Positions 42,532 to 50,683 are shown, numbered from the stretch's first letter. The stretch is DNA of 64,000 bases from Scandinavium lactucae (GCF_033843265.1 NZ_JAWXRD010000040.1:744001-808000), one strand, 5' to 3'. The notes: generated by a model not told the origin, from the sequence alone. Numbers and translations: made by a program.

Positions 42532-43662
42532 ATGTTACTTAATAAGCGGATATTAGCCGTCATCTTTTCGGTGACGGTATTCAGCCTGACCTACGGCCTC
42601 AGCTCGCCCTTACTGGCCTTTAAACTGATCCATGCAGGGATGAGCGAAAGCCTGGTGGGCATCAATGCCGCGATGCATGCCGCCGGGGTATTCATCATCG
42701 CGCCTTTTTTACCCGCGTTATTCCGTCGATTTTCCCCCGCGACCTTAATGCTGGTCTCGCTTGGGGCTATCGCCGTTATTTTCATCCTGTTCGGCATGGT
42801 GGGACTGCCATTCTGGTTTCTGTTAAGAGCGGGCCTCGGCCTGTTCAGTGAAATCATCATGGTCCAAACCGAGACCTGGCTCAATGGCAACACGGTCGAA
42901 CGCGCCAGAGGCAAAGTGTTAGCCCTGTATACCGCAGGCATGTCGCTCGGGTTCGCCACCGGCCCGTTGATTCTCGCCTGGAGCGGCAGCGATGGAAATC
43001 TGGCGTTTTACATCGCCGCCCTACTGGCGGCTATCGCCGTGGTGCTGGTCATGACCTTCGGGATGCCGCGCGTGGCGGTTGAAGAGGATGCCCCGGACGG
43101 CTTTCTCAGCAGTCTGAAATTGGCTGCGCTGCCGATTATGGCGACGGTGCTCAATGCGGCGGTCGAAATGCTCGGCATGAATTTCCTCTCCCTCTACGCC
43201 ATTAAACTGGGCTGGAGCGAATCTGCCTCGGCATTGTTGATTTCAGTGCTGATGTTTGGCGCGATTGCGTTGCAGCTGCCGCTTGGCTGGCTGGCCGATA
43301 AGGTTAACAGGCTGGCTTTGATGCGCATCCTGGCCTTTATCGCCGCAGGGCTGGCCTTTATCTGGCCAACCATCCTCGCCGTCCATTGGCTGTCGTACGT
43401 AATGCTGTTTATCTGGGGAGGCATTTTTGTCGGGATTTACACCGTGGCGATCACCTGGGTAGGTGAGCGTTTCCAGGGCAGCCAGCTGGCAGGGATTTAT
43501 GCAGCCATGTCTGTCGCCTGGGGCGCTGGCGCATTAGCAGGCCCGCTGCTGGGCGGCGTTGCGATGCAATATTCGTTACACGGTCTGCCGTGGCTGACCG
43601 GGGCAATGTGTTTGGTTTTTGCGGTAATCAGCTTAAGACCAGAGAGATCCCGCGCCATTTAA
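42532..43662 (+). CDS. MFS transporter, YcaD-like
   Basis: A 376-residue, 12-helix major-facilitator protein of the compact YcaD-like group. Motifs include YGLSSPLLAFKLIHAG in helix 1, TETWLNGNTVERARGKVLALY after helix 4, and LPLGWLADKVNRLALMR in loop 8-9. The substrate is unknown. It starts 17 bases after the omptin stop on the same strand and may be co-transcribed with it. A hairpin follows. Confidence 0.85.
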   Translation: MLLNKRILAVIFSVTVFSLTYGLSSPLLAFKLIHAGMSESLVGINAAMHAAGVFIIAPFLPALFRRFSPATLMLVSLGAIAVIFILFGMVGLPFWFLLRAGLGLFSEIIMVQTETWLNGNTVERARGKVLALYTAGMSLGFATGPLILAWSGSDGNLAFYIAALLAAIAVVLVMTFGMPRVAVEEDAPDGFLSSLKLAALPIMATVLNAAVEMLGMNFLSLYAIKLGWSESASALLISVLMFGAIALQLPLGWLADKVNRLALMRILAFIAAGLAFIWPTILAVHWLSYVMLFIWGGIFVGIYTVAITWVGERFQGSQLAGIYAAMSVAWGAGALAGPLLGGVAMQYSLHGLPWLTGAMCLVFAVISLRPERSRAI

Positions 43663-43699
43663 ACGCCTGTCTCTACCAATTATTGTGAGGGACAGGCGT
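43663..43699 (+). terminator. Hairpin after the MFS gene
   Basis: ACGCCTGTC and GACAGGCGT pair across an AT-rich loop just after the stop. A T-run is missing, so its strength is uncertain. Confidence 0.5.
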
Positions 43700-43748
43700 G
43701 CAATACGGAATATAAAGTAGCGGATGACCCAGGACCCAAGAAGTAATA

Positions 43749-43775
43749 TCAAAAAAGCTCGCCTGAGCGAGCCTT
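43749..43775 (-). terminator. Terminator of the YagU-like gene
   Basis: AAGGCTCGC, TCAG loop, GCGAGCTT followed by TTTTT on the minus strand. Confidence 0.8.
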
Positions 43776-43827
43776 CAAAACACTATCATCCAAAACGTGT
43801 TTATTTACTCACGTCATGGGTAACCGA

Positions 43828-44346
43828 TCACTGATACTCAGGGTCAGGTTTCTTTGTTATCCGATTACGAATATCACGGCGGACAATCTCAATCGTCCAC
43901 ATCCACAAGATATGGCCGAGAGTCTCCGAGAGCAGCTCATCAAATGGCAACTGCCATAGTGGTGGTGCCCAATGGAAAAGCGGCAACATTACACCATGAA
44001 AGCCCAGGGTAACGAGGATGGCAAATGCTGCCCCCTGCCATAGCTTTATCGCAGGAAACACCTCTGCAACCAAACAGTAAAACATTGCAAAGCCAATGGA
44101 AAAGAGATGATGAATCCCTGCCACGCCCCAATTCACTATATGTCCAGAGTAATGGTAAATCATTTCATTTACCTTAAATCCCATATCCTGAAGCATTTCT
44201 GCTGGAGGGATGGCTCTGTCCGGCGTACGAGGTGGCATGGGATTTTCAGTACCCCACTTGACGAAACTTGATATGTTGCCACCCAAAAAACCCGCCCACA
44301 GCGCAGCAACATAGTTTCTGGTATGCGTCCTGGTTATTTCAAACAT
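43828..44346 (-). CDS. YagU-like DUF1440 inner-membrane protein
   Basis: A 172-residue protein with about four helices, resembling E. coli YagU (204 residues), which helps in acid resistance. Shared parts are the FVKWGTENPMPPRTP start, CLVAEVFPAIKLWQGA, LGHILWMWTIEIVRRDIRNRI and the PDPE tail. It is shorter because the loop after the first helix is reduced. The ATG at 44346 (MFEITRTHT) with an AGGAA site is chosen; the frame extends upstream to 44400. Confidence 0.82.
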   Translation of the reverse strand: MFEITRTHTRNYVAALWAGFLGGNISSFVKWGTENPMPPRTPDRAIPPAEMLQDMGFKVNEMIYHYSGHIVNWGVAGIHHLFSIGFAMFYCLVAEVFPAIKLWQGAAFAILVTLGFHGVMLPLFHWAPPLWQLPFDELLSETLGHILWMWTIEIVRRDIRNRITKKPDPEYQ

Positions 44347-44568
44347 TGTCTTAGCATTCCTGTTGTTAATCTGAGCGCGAAAGATGCAACAAAACGACAA
44401 CTTAAAATTAGCAACGAATGCGAAATATTCAAATAGTACAGTAATGGAATGTGTAGACGATTGCGGGCAGATATAAAACAGAAAGTCAGTCTGTGACGCC
44501 TCATCATAATGTCAAAATTATGCCGACGCGCTGGACGTTCCGATGAGGAGTGAAAAGGAGTAAAAACG
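44347..44568. other. AT-rich gap between the YagU-like gene and serT
   Basis: No gene or repeat was seen. It holds the promoter of the YagU-like gene and borders the tRNA serT region, a frequent integration site. Confidence 0.4.
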
Positions 44569-44691
44569 ATGGCTGAGCGGCAAAAATATGCCCAGAGACT
44601 ATACCAACACTGTACCAGCACTGTACCAAGCGCCCAAAGCAACAAGGGGTTACCTTTCGGTAACCCCTTGTTTAATTTGGCGGAAGCGTAG
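44569..44691 (+). CDS. Possible 40-residue ORF running into serT
   Basis: An ATG with a strong AAAAGGAG site opens a 40-residue frame (MAERQKYAQRLY..., ending NLAEA) that runs through the serT terminator hairpin and stops inside the tRNA on the opposite strand. ORFs that end in a tRNA 3' end are often remnants of elements once inserted there. It may equally be chance, since the hairpin dictates its last third. Confidence 0.25.
   Translation: MAERQKYAQRLYQHCTSTVPSAQSNKGLPFGNPLFNLAEA
44641..44675 (-). terminator. Terminator of serT
   Basis: AACAAGGGGTTACC and GGTAACCCCTTGTT pair around TTTC just beyond the tRNA 3' end. Confidence 0.85.
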
Positions 44692-44765
44692 AGATTCGAA
44701 CTCTAGAACCCTTTCGGGTCGCCGGTTTTCAAGACCGGTGCCTTCAACCGCTCGGCCACGCTTCC
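44678..44765 (-). tRNA. serT: tRNA-Ser(TGA)
   Basis: An 88-base gene on the minus strand with encoded CCA. Acceptor GGAAGCG, anticodon loop CTTGAAA (anticodon TGA), a long class II variable arm GACCCGAAAGGGTT and T-arm GAGTTCGAATCTC. It matches E. coli serT with a few compensating changes and reads UCA and UCG. Neighbour yccA is as in E. coli. Confidence 0.97.
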
Positions 44766-44777
44766 TAAGTGGGACGC

Positions 44778-44806
44778 ACTATAAACATCCCCGAACTTTC
44801 TGTAAA
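44778..44806 (-). promoter_or_regulatory. Sigma-70 promoter of serT
   Basis: On the minus strand TTTACA (44801-44806), a 17-base spacer and TATAGT (44778-44783), followed by GCGTCCC discriminator 12 bases before the tRNA. Confidence 0.8.
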
Positions 44807-44911
44807 CCCCTCTTTTGTTCGCTTGCCTGAAAAACAGTCAAATTGGTGTTATTTGGCTGAAATAACAACATTTTGAGCAGTTATTCAGCACACTTTTCTG
44901 CATTAAAGCCT

Positions 44912-46546
44912 TTAATGCTTTTTGATGTACATGTCTTTGGTGTAGTAGTAACCGAGCTTATCCGGCGTAAATCCCCCCACCCACGGCTTCACGAGGTGCG
45001 TTCGCACGTAGTGATAGACCGGAATCGCCGGAACATCCTGACCTAACAGGTCTTCAGCCTGCTGATAGAACCTGCCGCGCTCGGCGGTATCTTTGGCTTT
45101 CGCCGCGTTGTGCAGTGCGTCATCGTAGGCTGGATTGCTGTATTTACTGGTGTTCTCGCTGTCGCCGGTACGGAAATTATTCAGGAACGTTGCCGCGTCA
45201 TCGTAATCGGCGATCCACGCATAGCGCACCGCATCGAAATTACCGGTGTGCATGGTGTCGAGCATGGTCTTCCATTCCTGGTTTTGCAGCTTCGCCTCGA
45301 CGCCGAGGTTTTTCTTCCACATCGAGCTGACGGCAATCGCGATTCGCTGGTGCGATTCAGAGGTGTTGTACAGCAGGTTGAACGACAGCGGATGGTTTTC
45401 CCCAAACCCGGCTTCGGCAAGCAGCTTTTTGGCCTCGGCAATGCGTTTTTCCTGCGGCCAGCTGGCGTAATCCGGACCGTGTAGCGTGACGCCGCCAATC
45501 TCAGGCTGGCTGATGAGCCACGCGGGACGCTGTCCCTGCCCTAATACTTTATTGGCAATGATGTCTTTATCTAACGCCATGTTCAGCGCCCGACGCACGC
45601 GCGCATCGTTGAAGGGTGCCTTTGTGGTGTTGAACTGGTAATAGTAGGTGGCAAGCTGTGGCGAAACGTCGACCTGATCGCCCAGGGTTTTCTTGAGCAT
45701 CGCAAACTGGTTAATCGGCAAGGTATAGACGATGTCAATTTCACCGGCCTTGTAGCGGTTCACATCGGCGGCCTCGGAGTGAATCGGCAGGTAGGTCACT
45801 TTATTAATGACCGTATGCGCATCATCCCAATATTTTGGATTACGTACCGCAATAATCCGCTCGTTCACCACCCACTGCGAGAGCTTATACGCCCCGCTGC
45901 TGACGAAATGTTCCGGCAGCGTCCATTTGTCGCCAAAGCGATTGACAAGCACCTGGTCGACTGGCACCAGCGACGGGTGCGCCAGCATCGCGAGGAACGC
46001 CGCATTCGGCTGCGTGAGCGTGACCTGTAGGGTGTTGTCATCCAGCGCTTTCACGCCCAATGTCTCCGGGGTCTTTTTCCCAAGTGCAATGTCGGCGGCA
46101 TTCACGATATGCATGTTGCCGGGATAACTGGCGTAAGGCGATGCCGTTTTTGGCGAGACCAGACGCTGCCAGCTCCAGACAATATCCTGCGCGGTGATGG
46201 CCGTACCGTCGGACCAGGTAACGCCGGGACGCAAATGGAAAGTCCAGACGGTATTGTCTTTATTCTCCCATTTCTCAGCCAGACGCGGCTCTATGCTGCC
46301 GTCCGGTTTCACCGCCACCAGCCCGTCGAACAGATCGCTGATGATGTTGAACTCGACGTCGCTTTCCACCTTATGTGGGTCGAGGGAGGCCGGTTCATTG
46401 CCGTTATTTCTGACCAATTCCTGTTTATCTGCCAGCGGTGTTCCCTCCGGAACCTGAGCCGCCCAGGCCATTGATGCGCTACCGATCAGCCCGACGGCGA
46501 GTAATGCCCGCGTAATGTGATTGCATTTTTGTGGTTTCATATCCAT
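44912..46546 (-). CDS. OppA-family periplasmic oligopeptide-binding protein
   Basis: A 544-residue SBP_bac_5 protein, near OppA length (543). The signal peptide ends near SMAWAAQVPEG. Family features are NNGNEPASLDPHKVESD, FVSSGAYKLSQW, RRALNMALDKDII and the ligand region YNTSESHQRIA. It is a free-standing binding protein: no permease or ATPase gene lies nearby, so it probably feeds Opp or another importer encoded elsewhere, as MppA does. The ATG at 46546 with AAGG is used; an upstream in-frame start at 46612 is less likely. E. coli lacks it at this site. Confidence 0.85.
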   Translation of the reverse strand: MDMKPQKCNHITRALLAVGLIGSASMAWAAQVPEGTPLADKQELVRNNGNEPASLDPHKVESDVEFNIISDLFDGLVAVKPDGSIEPRLAEKWENKDNTVWTFHLRPGVTWSDGTAITAQDIVWSWQRLVSPKTASPYASYPGNMHIVNAADIALGKKTPETLGVKALDDNTLQVTLTQPNAAFLAMLAHPSLVPVDQVLVNRFGDKWTLPEHFVSSGAYKLSQWVVNERIIAVRNPKYWDDAHTVINKVTYLPIHSEAADVNRYKAGEIDIVYTLPINQFAMLKKTLGDQVDVSPQLATYYYQFNTTKAPFNDARVRRALNMALDKDIIANKVLGQGQRPAWLISQPEIGGVTLHGPDYASWPQEKRIAEAKKLLAEAGFGENHPLSFNLLYNTSESHQRIAIAVSSMWKKNLGVEAKLQNQEWKTMLDTMHTGNFDAVRYAWIADYDDAATFLNNFRTGDSENTSKYSNPAYDDALHNAAKAKDTAERGRFYQQAEDLLGQDVPAIPVYHYVRTHLVKPWVGGFTPDKLGYYYTKDMYIKKH

Positions 46547-46814
46547 TGCCTTATTGATTTCATTATTGATGACACCGCCTTCAGTGTTAGCGGTGGTTTT
46601 ATAAGAACGCAATATTTTTCAGTGACCTATAAGATGTCGATCTGACTAATCCACCAAAAGCAACGAAGATGCTGCCGCGAAATTTATCGTCGATATAATC
46701 GTCTGTTTAGGAGGGGGAACGAGTCGGTAAAGATGGGTAAAAGCACTAGAGCTTTGGACTTTGTTTCCATATTCTCAGTAGTTATTACACCTGTCATCAA
46801 TATAGAGAGTGACT

Positions 46815-47474
46815 ATGGATCGCATTATTACCTCATCGCGTGACCGTACATCGCTACTGAGCACGCACAAAGTTCTGCGCAATACCTATTTTCTGCTCAG
46901 CCTGACGCTGGCGTTTTCAGCAATCACCGCCACGGCCAGTACCGTGCTTATGCTGCCATCGCCGGGGTTGATCCTGACGCTGGTAGGGATGTACGGCCTG
47001 ATGTTCCTGACGTATAAACTGGCGGATAAACCTACCGGTATTATCGCGGCGTTTGCCTTCACCGGCTTCCTGGGTTACATCCTGGGGCCAATGCTGAACG
47101 CCTATCTGTCCGCAGGAATGGGCGACCTGATTGGTCTGGCACTGGGCGGTACCGCACTGGTGTTCTTTGCCTGTTCCGCCTACGTTTTGACCACCCGCAA
47201 AGATATGTCTTTCCTCGGCGGGATGCTGATGGCGGGCGTTATCGTGGTGCTGGTCGGGATGGTGGCAAACATCTTCCTGCAGATGCCTGCGCTGCATCTG
47301 GCAATTAGCGCGGTGTTCATTCTGATCTCTTCCGGGGCCATCCTGTTTGAGACCAGCAATATCATTCGCGGTGGTGAAACCAACTACATCCGCGCCACCG
47401 TTAGCCTGTACGTATCGCTGTACAACATCTTTGTCAGCCTGCTGAGCATCCTCGGCTTCGCCAACAAAAACTAA
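46815..47474 (+). CDS. yccA: YccA, FtsH-modulating BI-1-like membrane protein
   Basis: A 219-residue, seven-helix inner-membrane protein of the Bax-inhibitor-1 family, the same length as E. coli YccA. It is a substrate and modulator of the FtsH-HflKC protease and protects jammed Sec translocons. Conserved TASTVLMLPSPGLIL, TGFLGYILGP and NIFVSLLSILGF. The ATG at 46815 matches the E. coli start; a GTG two codons upstream is not needed. Confidence 0.95.
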   Translation: MDRIITSSRDRTSLLSTHKVLRNTYFLLSLTLAFSAITATASTVLMLPSPGLILTLVGMYGLMFLTYKLADKPTGIIAAFAFTGFLGYILGPMLNAYLSAGMGDLIGLALGGTALVFFACSAYVLTTRKDMSFLGGMLMAGVIVVLVGMVANIFLQMPALHLAISAVFILISSGAILFETSNIIRGGETNYIRATVSLYVSLYNIFVSLLSILGFANKN

Positions 47475-47495
47475 CGTTGACCGTGCTTCATCCCA

Positions 47496-47525
47496 GGCCC
47501 CGCTTATGCGGGGCTTTGTTTTTTG
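47496..47525 (+). terminator. Terminator of yccA
   Basis: GGCCCCGC, TTAT loop, GCGGGGCT, then TTGTTTTTTG. Confidence 0.88.
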
Positions 47526-47564
47526 CTACACTGCAGCGGTTTCTGATAACGGCTATGAATGATT

Positions 47565-47894
47565 ATGTTGAACTTTGAAGGCAAAGAAATAGAGACCGAT
47601 AACGACGGTTATCTGAAAGAGAGCAGCCAGTGGAGCGAAGGCCTGGCAGAAGTGATTGCCGCGAAAGAAGCGATAACTCTCTCCCCTGAACACTGGGAAG
47701 TGGTGCGCTTTGTGCGAGACTTCTATCTCGAATTCAACACCTCGCCCGCCATCCGTATGCTGGTTAAAGCGATGGCCAATAAATTCGGCGAAGAGAAAGG
47801 CAACAGCCGCTACCTGTACCGCCTGTTCCCAAAGGGCCCGGCCAAGCAAGCCACCAAAATTGCCGGCCTGCCTAAACCGGTAAAGTGCATTTAA
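47565..47894 (+). CDS. tusE: TusE, sulfur-relay protein (DsrC family)
   Basis: A 109-residue DsrC/TusE-family protein, the same length as E. coli TusE. It receives persulfide from TusBCD and passes it to MnmA for 2-thiouridine formation at tRNA position 34. The functional Cys is the second-last residue (PKPVKCI), as required. The ATG at 47565 (MLNFEGKEI) matches the homologue. Its 3' end overlaps convergent yccX by four bases, as in E. coli. Confidence 0.95.
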   Translation: MLNFEGKEIETDNDGYLKESSQWSEGLAEVIAAKEAITLSPEHWEVVRFVRDFYLEFNTSPAIRMLVKAMANKFGEEKGNSRYLYRLFPKGPAKQATKIAGLPKPVKCI

Positions 47895-48184
47895 TAGCGG
47901 ATGCCGAAATCGGTCCAGGTTTTCCCGGGCTGGTACGGTTCGGTCAGAACCTTATCCACCCGGGCACTACGCGGTCCACCGGCTTTTAACCATCCCACCA
48001 GCTGTTCCACTTGGTCCGCCTCACCGCACGCCAGCACTTCCACACTGCCATCATCGAGATTACGCGCGTATCCGGTTAACCCGAGCTTTAACGCCTCGCG
48101 CTGCGTGCTGTAGCGGAAGCCTACGCCCTGCACCATGCCGTGAACCCAACATCTAACACAAATACAAGAATTATTTTTCATCAT
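47891..48184 (-). CDS. yccX: YccX, acylphosphatase (5' end rewritten at the prophage edge)
   Basis: A 97-residue acylphosphatase, which hydrolyses acyl-phosphates. The active loop GMVQGVGFRYSTQ carries the catalytic Arg, and the catalytic Asn lies in ARNLDDGSVEV. E. coli YccX has 92 residues and starts MSKVCIIAWVYG; here the first 15 residues read MMKNNSCICVRCWVHG, and the DNA is AT-rich and prophage-like from about 48130 on. The ribosome site GAGG upstream of the ATG also lies in phage-side DNA. The protein should fold, since the core is intact, but promoter and start now seem to come from the prophage. Confidence 0.88.
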   Translation of the reverse strand: MMKNNSCICVRCWVHGMVQGVGFRYSTQREALKLGLTGYARNLDDGSVEVLACGEADQVEQLVGWLKAGGPRSARVDKVLTEPYQPGKTWTDFGIRY

Positions 48185-48214
48185 AAGTACCTCACACGAA
48201 TAGCTTATATAAGT

Positions 48215-48925
48215 TTAGTACTCAACAGTAACAACCTCACACACGACACTCGTACCGTTCCATTCATCACGGTAAATCGACGTATCGATCCCACAGCCTG
48301 GTTCAAACGACCATCCAGTACTATCAACGAATTTCTTGTACTTCTGTGACTCTCTACGTTCATAGCAATGTACGCCGCTGTACTGAAATCCTGCTGAACC
48401 TTGCGGTACTATCCAAACGCCATAGGATGAAAACTTACTGGCATGTTCAATCACCTTGTACTCAAATTCACTGCCCTTATAACGGCCTGTATACGCCTCT
48501 GACGTGTTGATCTTACCGAATGGTGGATTGCCATAGGCCACACGATAGGATCGATCTGGTGAGTACTGGAGAGCGTCACCACATATCCATTCAGCTTCTG
48601 GAAGTACCCTCTCCCCAATCATTACGTACTCTGGATTCAGTTCAACACAAGTTATATGTGAAGGCTTATTCCTTAAGTACTGGTAGTAGCTAAGGCGACC
48701 AATCCCGGCACACAGTTCGATACAGTCACCACTACACCCGGCATCGAGAATGAAATCCCACGCTAGCATTTCGGGAGTGAAGAAAGCACCAGTTGCACCG
48801 ATACCATCACCCTTGTAGTTATTGAAGATGAACTCTTTATCATCTTGAGTTAATTGTTTATCTGAGTAGACTAGATCCATCACCTGGATGTGTAATCCTG
48901 ATTCCTTTTTTGTAATTCTTGCCAT
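48215..48925 (-). CDS. Phage DNA N6-adenine methyltransferase-like protein
   Basis: About 236 residues from MARITKKESG (48925, weak GAG site); the frame extends to 48958. A SAM-binding motif I is visible as CIELCAGIGRLS, motif II as CVELNPEY, motif III as GDALQ, and the catalytic motif IV as GNPPFGK, in gamma-class order typical of adenine-N6 methylases. It could protect phage DNA from host restriction. A decayed relative of its C-terminal half lies at 49325-49627. It sits at the extreme left of the prophage. The region is rich in GTAC. Confidence 0.8.
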   Translation of the reverse strand: MARITKKESGLHIQVMDLVYSDKQLTQDDKEFIFNNYKGDGIGATGAFFTPEMLAWDFILDAGCSGDCIELCAGIGRLSYYQYLRNKPSHITCVELNPEYVMIGERVLPEAEWICGDALQYSPDRSYRVAYGNPPFGKINTSEAYTGRYKGSEFEYKVIEHASKFSSYGVWIVPQGSAGFQYSGVHCYERRESQKYKKFVDSTGWSFEPGCGIDTSIYRDEWNGTSVVCEVVTVEY

Positions 48926-48960
48926 ATACTCATAAAATCCTTTTATAAGAGATATCATTT

Positions 48961-49293
48961 ATGAACCGCTCCCAAAAAATCGGTATAGTAATAATATCCA
49001 TTAGCGTACTATTAACCATATTTACTCTAATCATTGCTGATTGGAATGGTATTGGAATATCACCTAAACAAACATATTTTGAATCATTCCTGAACGGAAC
49101 AGCCGCAATAGAATTGCATTCATCTACAATAGAATTTTCCGGATGGAATGAGTGTCTATTATGTGAAAGTAAACTTGCGATATATTATTTTATGCTTCCA
49201 ATAAAATATGTATTGTTTGTTTTATTAGCTATAATCATTTACGGTATGCTGCTAGCAGCAAACATTATTACATTTCTATTTAAAATATCTTAA
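48961..49293 (+). CDS. Small membrane protein, moron-like
   Basis: A 110-residue protein with one N-terminal helix (IGIVIISISVLLTIFTLII) and a C-terminal helix or hairpin (YVLFVLLAIIIYGMLLAANI), separated by a soluble loop with two Cys (NECLLCES). I do not recognise the family. It is divergent from the methyltransferase, has its own terminator, is very AT-rich and stands between the intact and decayed methyltransferase copies, all typical of a phage moron. Superinfection exclusion is a possible role by analogy only. Confidence 0.5.
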   Translation: MNRSQKIGIVIISISVLLTIFTLIIADWNGIGISPKQTYFESFLNGTAAIELHSSTIEFSGWNECLLCESKLAIYYFMLPIKYVLFVLLAIIIYGMLLAANIITFLFKIS

Positions 49294-49299
49294 AAAGAA

Positions 49300-49327
49300 A
49301 AAGGCTGCATCAAATGATACAGCCTTA
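49300..49327. terminator. Terminator after the small membrane protein gene
   Basis: AAGGCTGCAT and ATACAGCCTT pair with one G-T wobble around a short loop, with A-rich sequence on the left and TTACCTTAA on the right. Confidence 0.6.
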
Positions 49328-49627
49328 CCTTAACTCTATATATTTCTGGTTTTCCTTTGAATCCCTCAGTTCATAGCAGTCCCTGCTATAGACAAAATCA
49401 GATGAATCTTGCAGAACAATCCATACACCATGCAGTGCAAATGTTGTACGAAGAGAAATAATCTTGCTCTCAAACTCGCAACCGTTATATCGGCCTGCTT
49501 ATGCTTACGACGTATTGCTCTACCCAAAAGATGAATTGCAATATGCAACACTGTAGAATTCAAATCCGTTCTTGATGAAAGGCGAAGGATTATGTAATTT
49601 TAATTGTTGTTTTTCAATGCTAGTCAT
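49325..49627 (-). pseudogene. Decayed methyltransferase copy
   Basis: On the minus strand from an ATG at 49627, translation gives VAYCNSSFG, stop, SNTS, stop, A, stop, AGRYNGCEFES, then FALHGVWIVLQDSSDFVY and SKENQKYIELR stop. This lines up with VAYGNPPFGK, INTSEAYTGRYKGSEFEYK and SYGVWIVPQGSAGFQY of the intact gene at 48215-48925. At least three in-frame stops and a ruined NPPF catalytic motif show that it is dead. It is too diverged to be a recent duplication and may be the remains of a second phage's gene. Confidence 0.75.
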
Positions 49628-49727
49628 AATACACTCACTATTCGTGATGGCATTTATTTCCCATCTCTAAATCCCATTGGCTTTTAAAATACCTATTTAA
49701 ACGTGACTTTTTTGTTTTGGAGTTTAG

Positions 49728-50636
49728 ATGAATAAAATAAAGCATACTAAATTAATCGATGATGTAATAAATGAATTATTATCAAACGTGCCCAACGATG
49801 TCTATCGACTTTATAGCAATAGCAAAACAGTATACATACCCATCAATCAAAGCATTATAAATCTCATAGATACCGATGCAAACATGCATAAAATAGGAAA
49901 TGAGGATTATGTAAAGTCGGCACTCCACAAAAGATACTCTTTACTAATTGAAGGTTATTTTGAGTTATTTACAAAAATTCTTCATAATGAATATGTACCA
50001 TACGAATACCAGAAAAACACACTTGAAACATACTTAAGAAAGTGTGATGATATTTTAGTAATGTCAATTGATAAAATTAGTCAAAGCTCATTCGATGAGT
50101 ATGTAGATGCGATTACTATGCCCGTAACATCAACTATAGATAAAGAAACTACAATATCAACAGATGACTTATCAACCGACACCATGATTACAAGTGTAAT
50201 GGGAGAGAAAAAATATTTCGCTAATTGTGCCCCTCCTCCGGTAACCACCCTTCACTCAATGGCATGTAATCAACATTTTTCAACTTTCAAAACTTCAGAT
50301 AAAGGGCTAATAAAACTCATAAGGACAAACGGTGATGATTTTGTTTTTCATGCTAGTTATATATCCGAAGTTCTTCCTTGCTATGAGTTTGAAAAACCGT
50401 TAGCACATCCTTTTAGAAGTGGAGTACAAATACTACTGGATACTATTTCTGACACGCTTAGCCGATTTAATAGTGATGGGGCCAGTAAAACAGTCTATAC
50501 TGCAATACGATTAAGTGGGAAATATGAAGGATTGATTTATATTGCAGAGGAATATGAATCATCACTGCAAAAAATAAAAGAAGCAATATCAGTATCCCAA
50601 TCCATCTATGACAAGAAGCATGGTAGTTTCTCATAG
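49728..50636 (+). CDS. AT-rich phage cargo protein of unknown function
   Basis: A 302-residue, probably cytoplasmic protein without signal peptide or membrane helix. The N-terminal 130 residues look helical; the C-terminal half is mixed (NCAPPPVTTLHSMACNQHF, then DDFVFHASYISEVLPCYEF). I recognise no domain. It stands alone on the plus strand between phage genes, has a terminator, and lacks the GTAC enrichment of the phage core, so it looks like an acquired moron. Phage-carried single genes of this sort often serve lysogenic fitness or anti-phage defence; nothing in the sequence proves that. Confidence 0.5.
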   Translation: MNKIKHTKLIDDVINELLSNVPNDVYRLYSNSKTVYIPINQSIINLIDTDANMHKIGNEDYVKSALHKRYSLLIEGYFELFTKILHNEYVPYEYQKNTLETYLRKCDDILVMSIDKISQSSFDEYVDAITMPVTSTIDKETTISTDDLSTDTMITSVMGEKKYFANCAPPPVTTLHSMACNQHFSTFKTSDKGLIKLIRTNGDDFVFHASYISEVLPCYEFEKPLAHPFRSGVQILLDTISDTLSRFNSDGASKTVYTAIRLSGKYEGLIYIAEEYESSLQKIKEAISVSQSIYDKKHGSFS

Positions 50637-50648
50637 AAAATTGCAAAA

Positions 50649-50683
50649 AAAGGATGAGTGCAAATAAGGACTTATCCTTTTCA
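50649..50683 (+). terminator. Terminator of the AT-rich cargo gene
   Basis: AAGGATGAGT and ACTTATCCTT pair with one wobble, followed by TTTCAAATATTT. Confidence 0.65.

Noticed and set aside
44678..44765. serT as the attachment site of the prophage at 48 kb
   Set aside because: yccA, tusE and most of yccX, all in normal order, lie between serT and the first phage gene, so this prophage cannot have serT as its left end.
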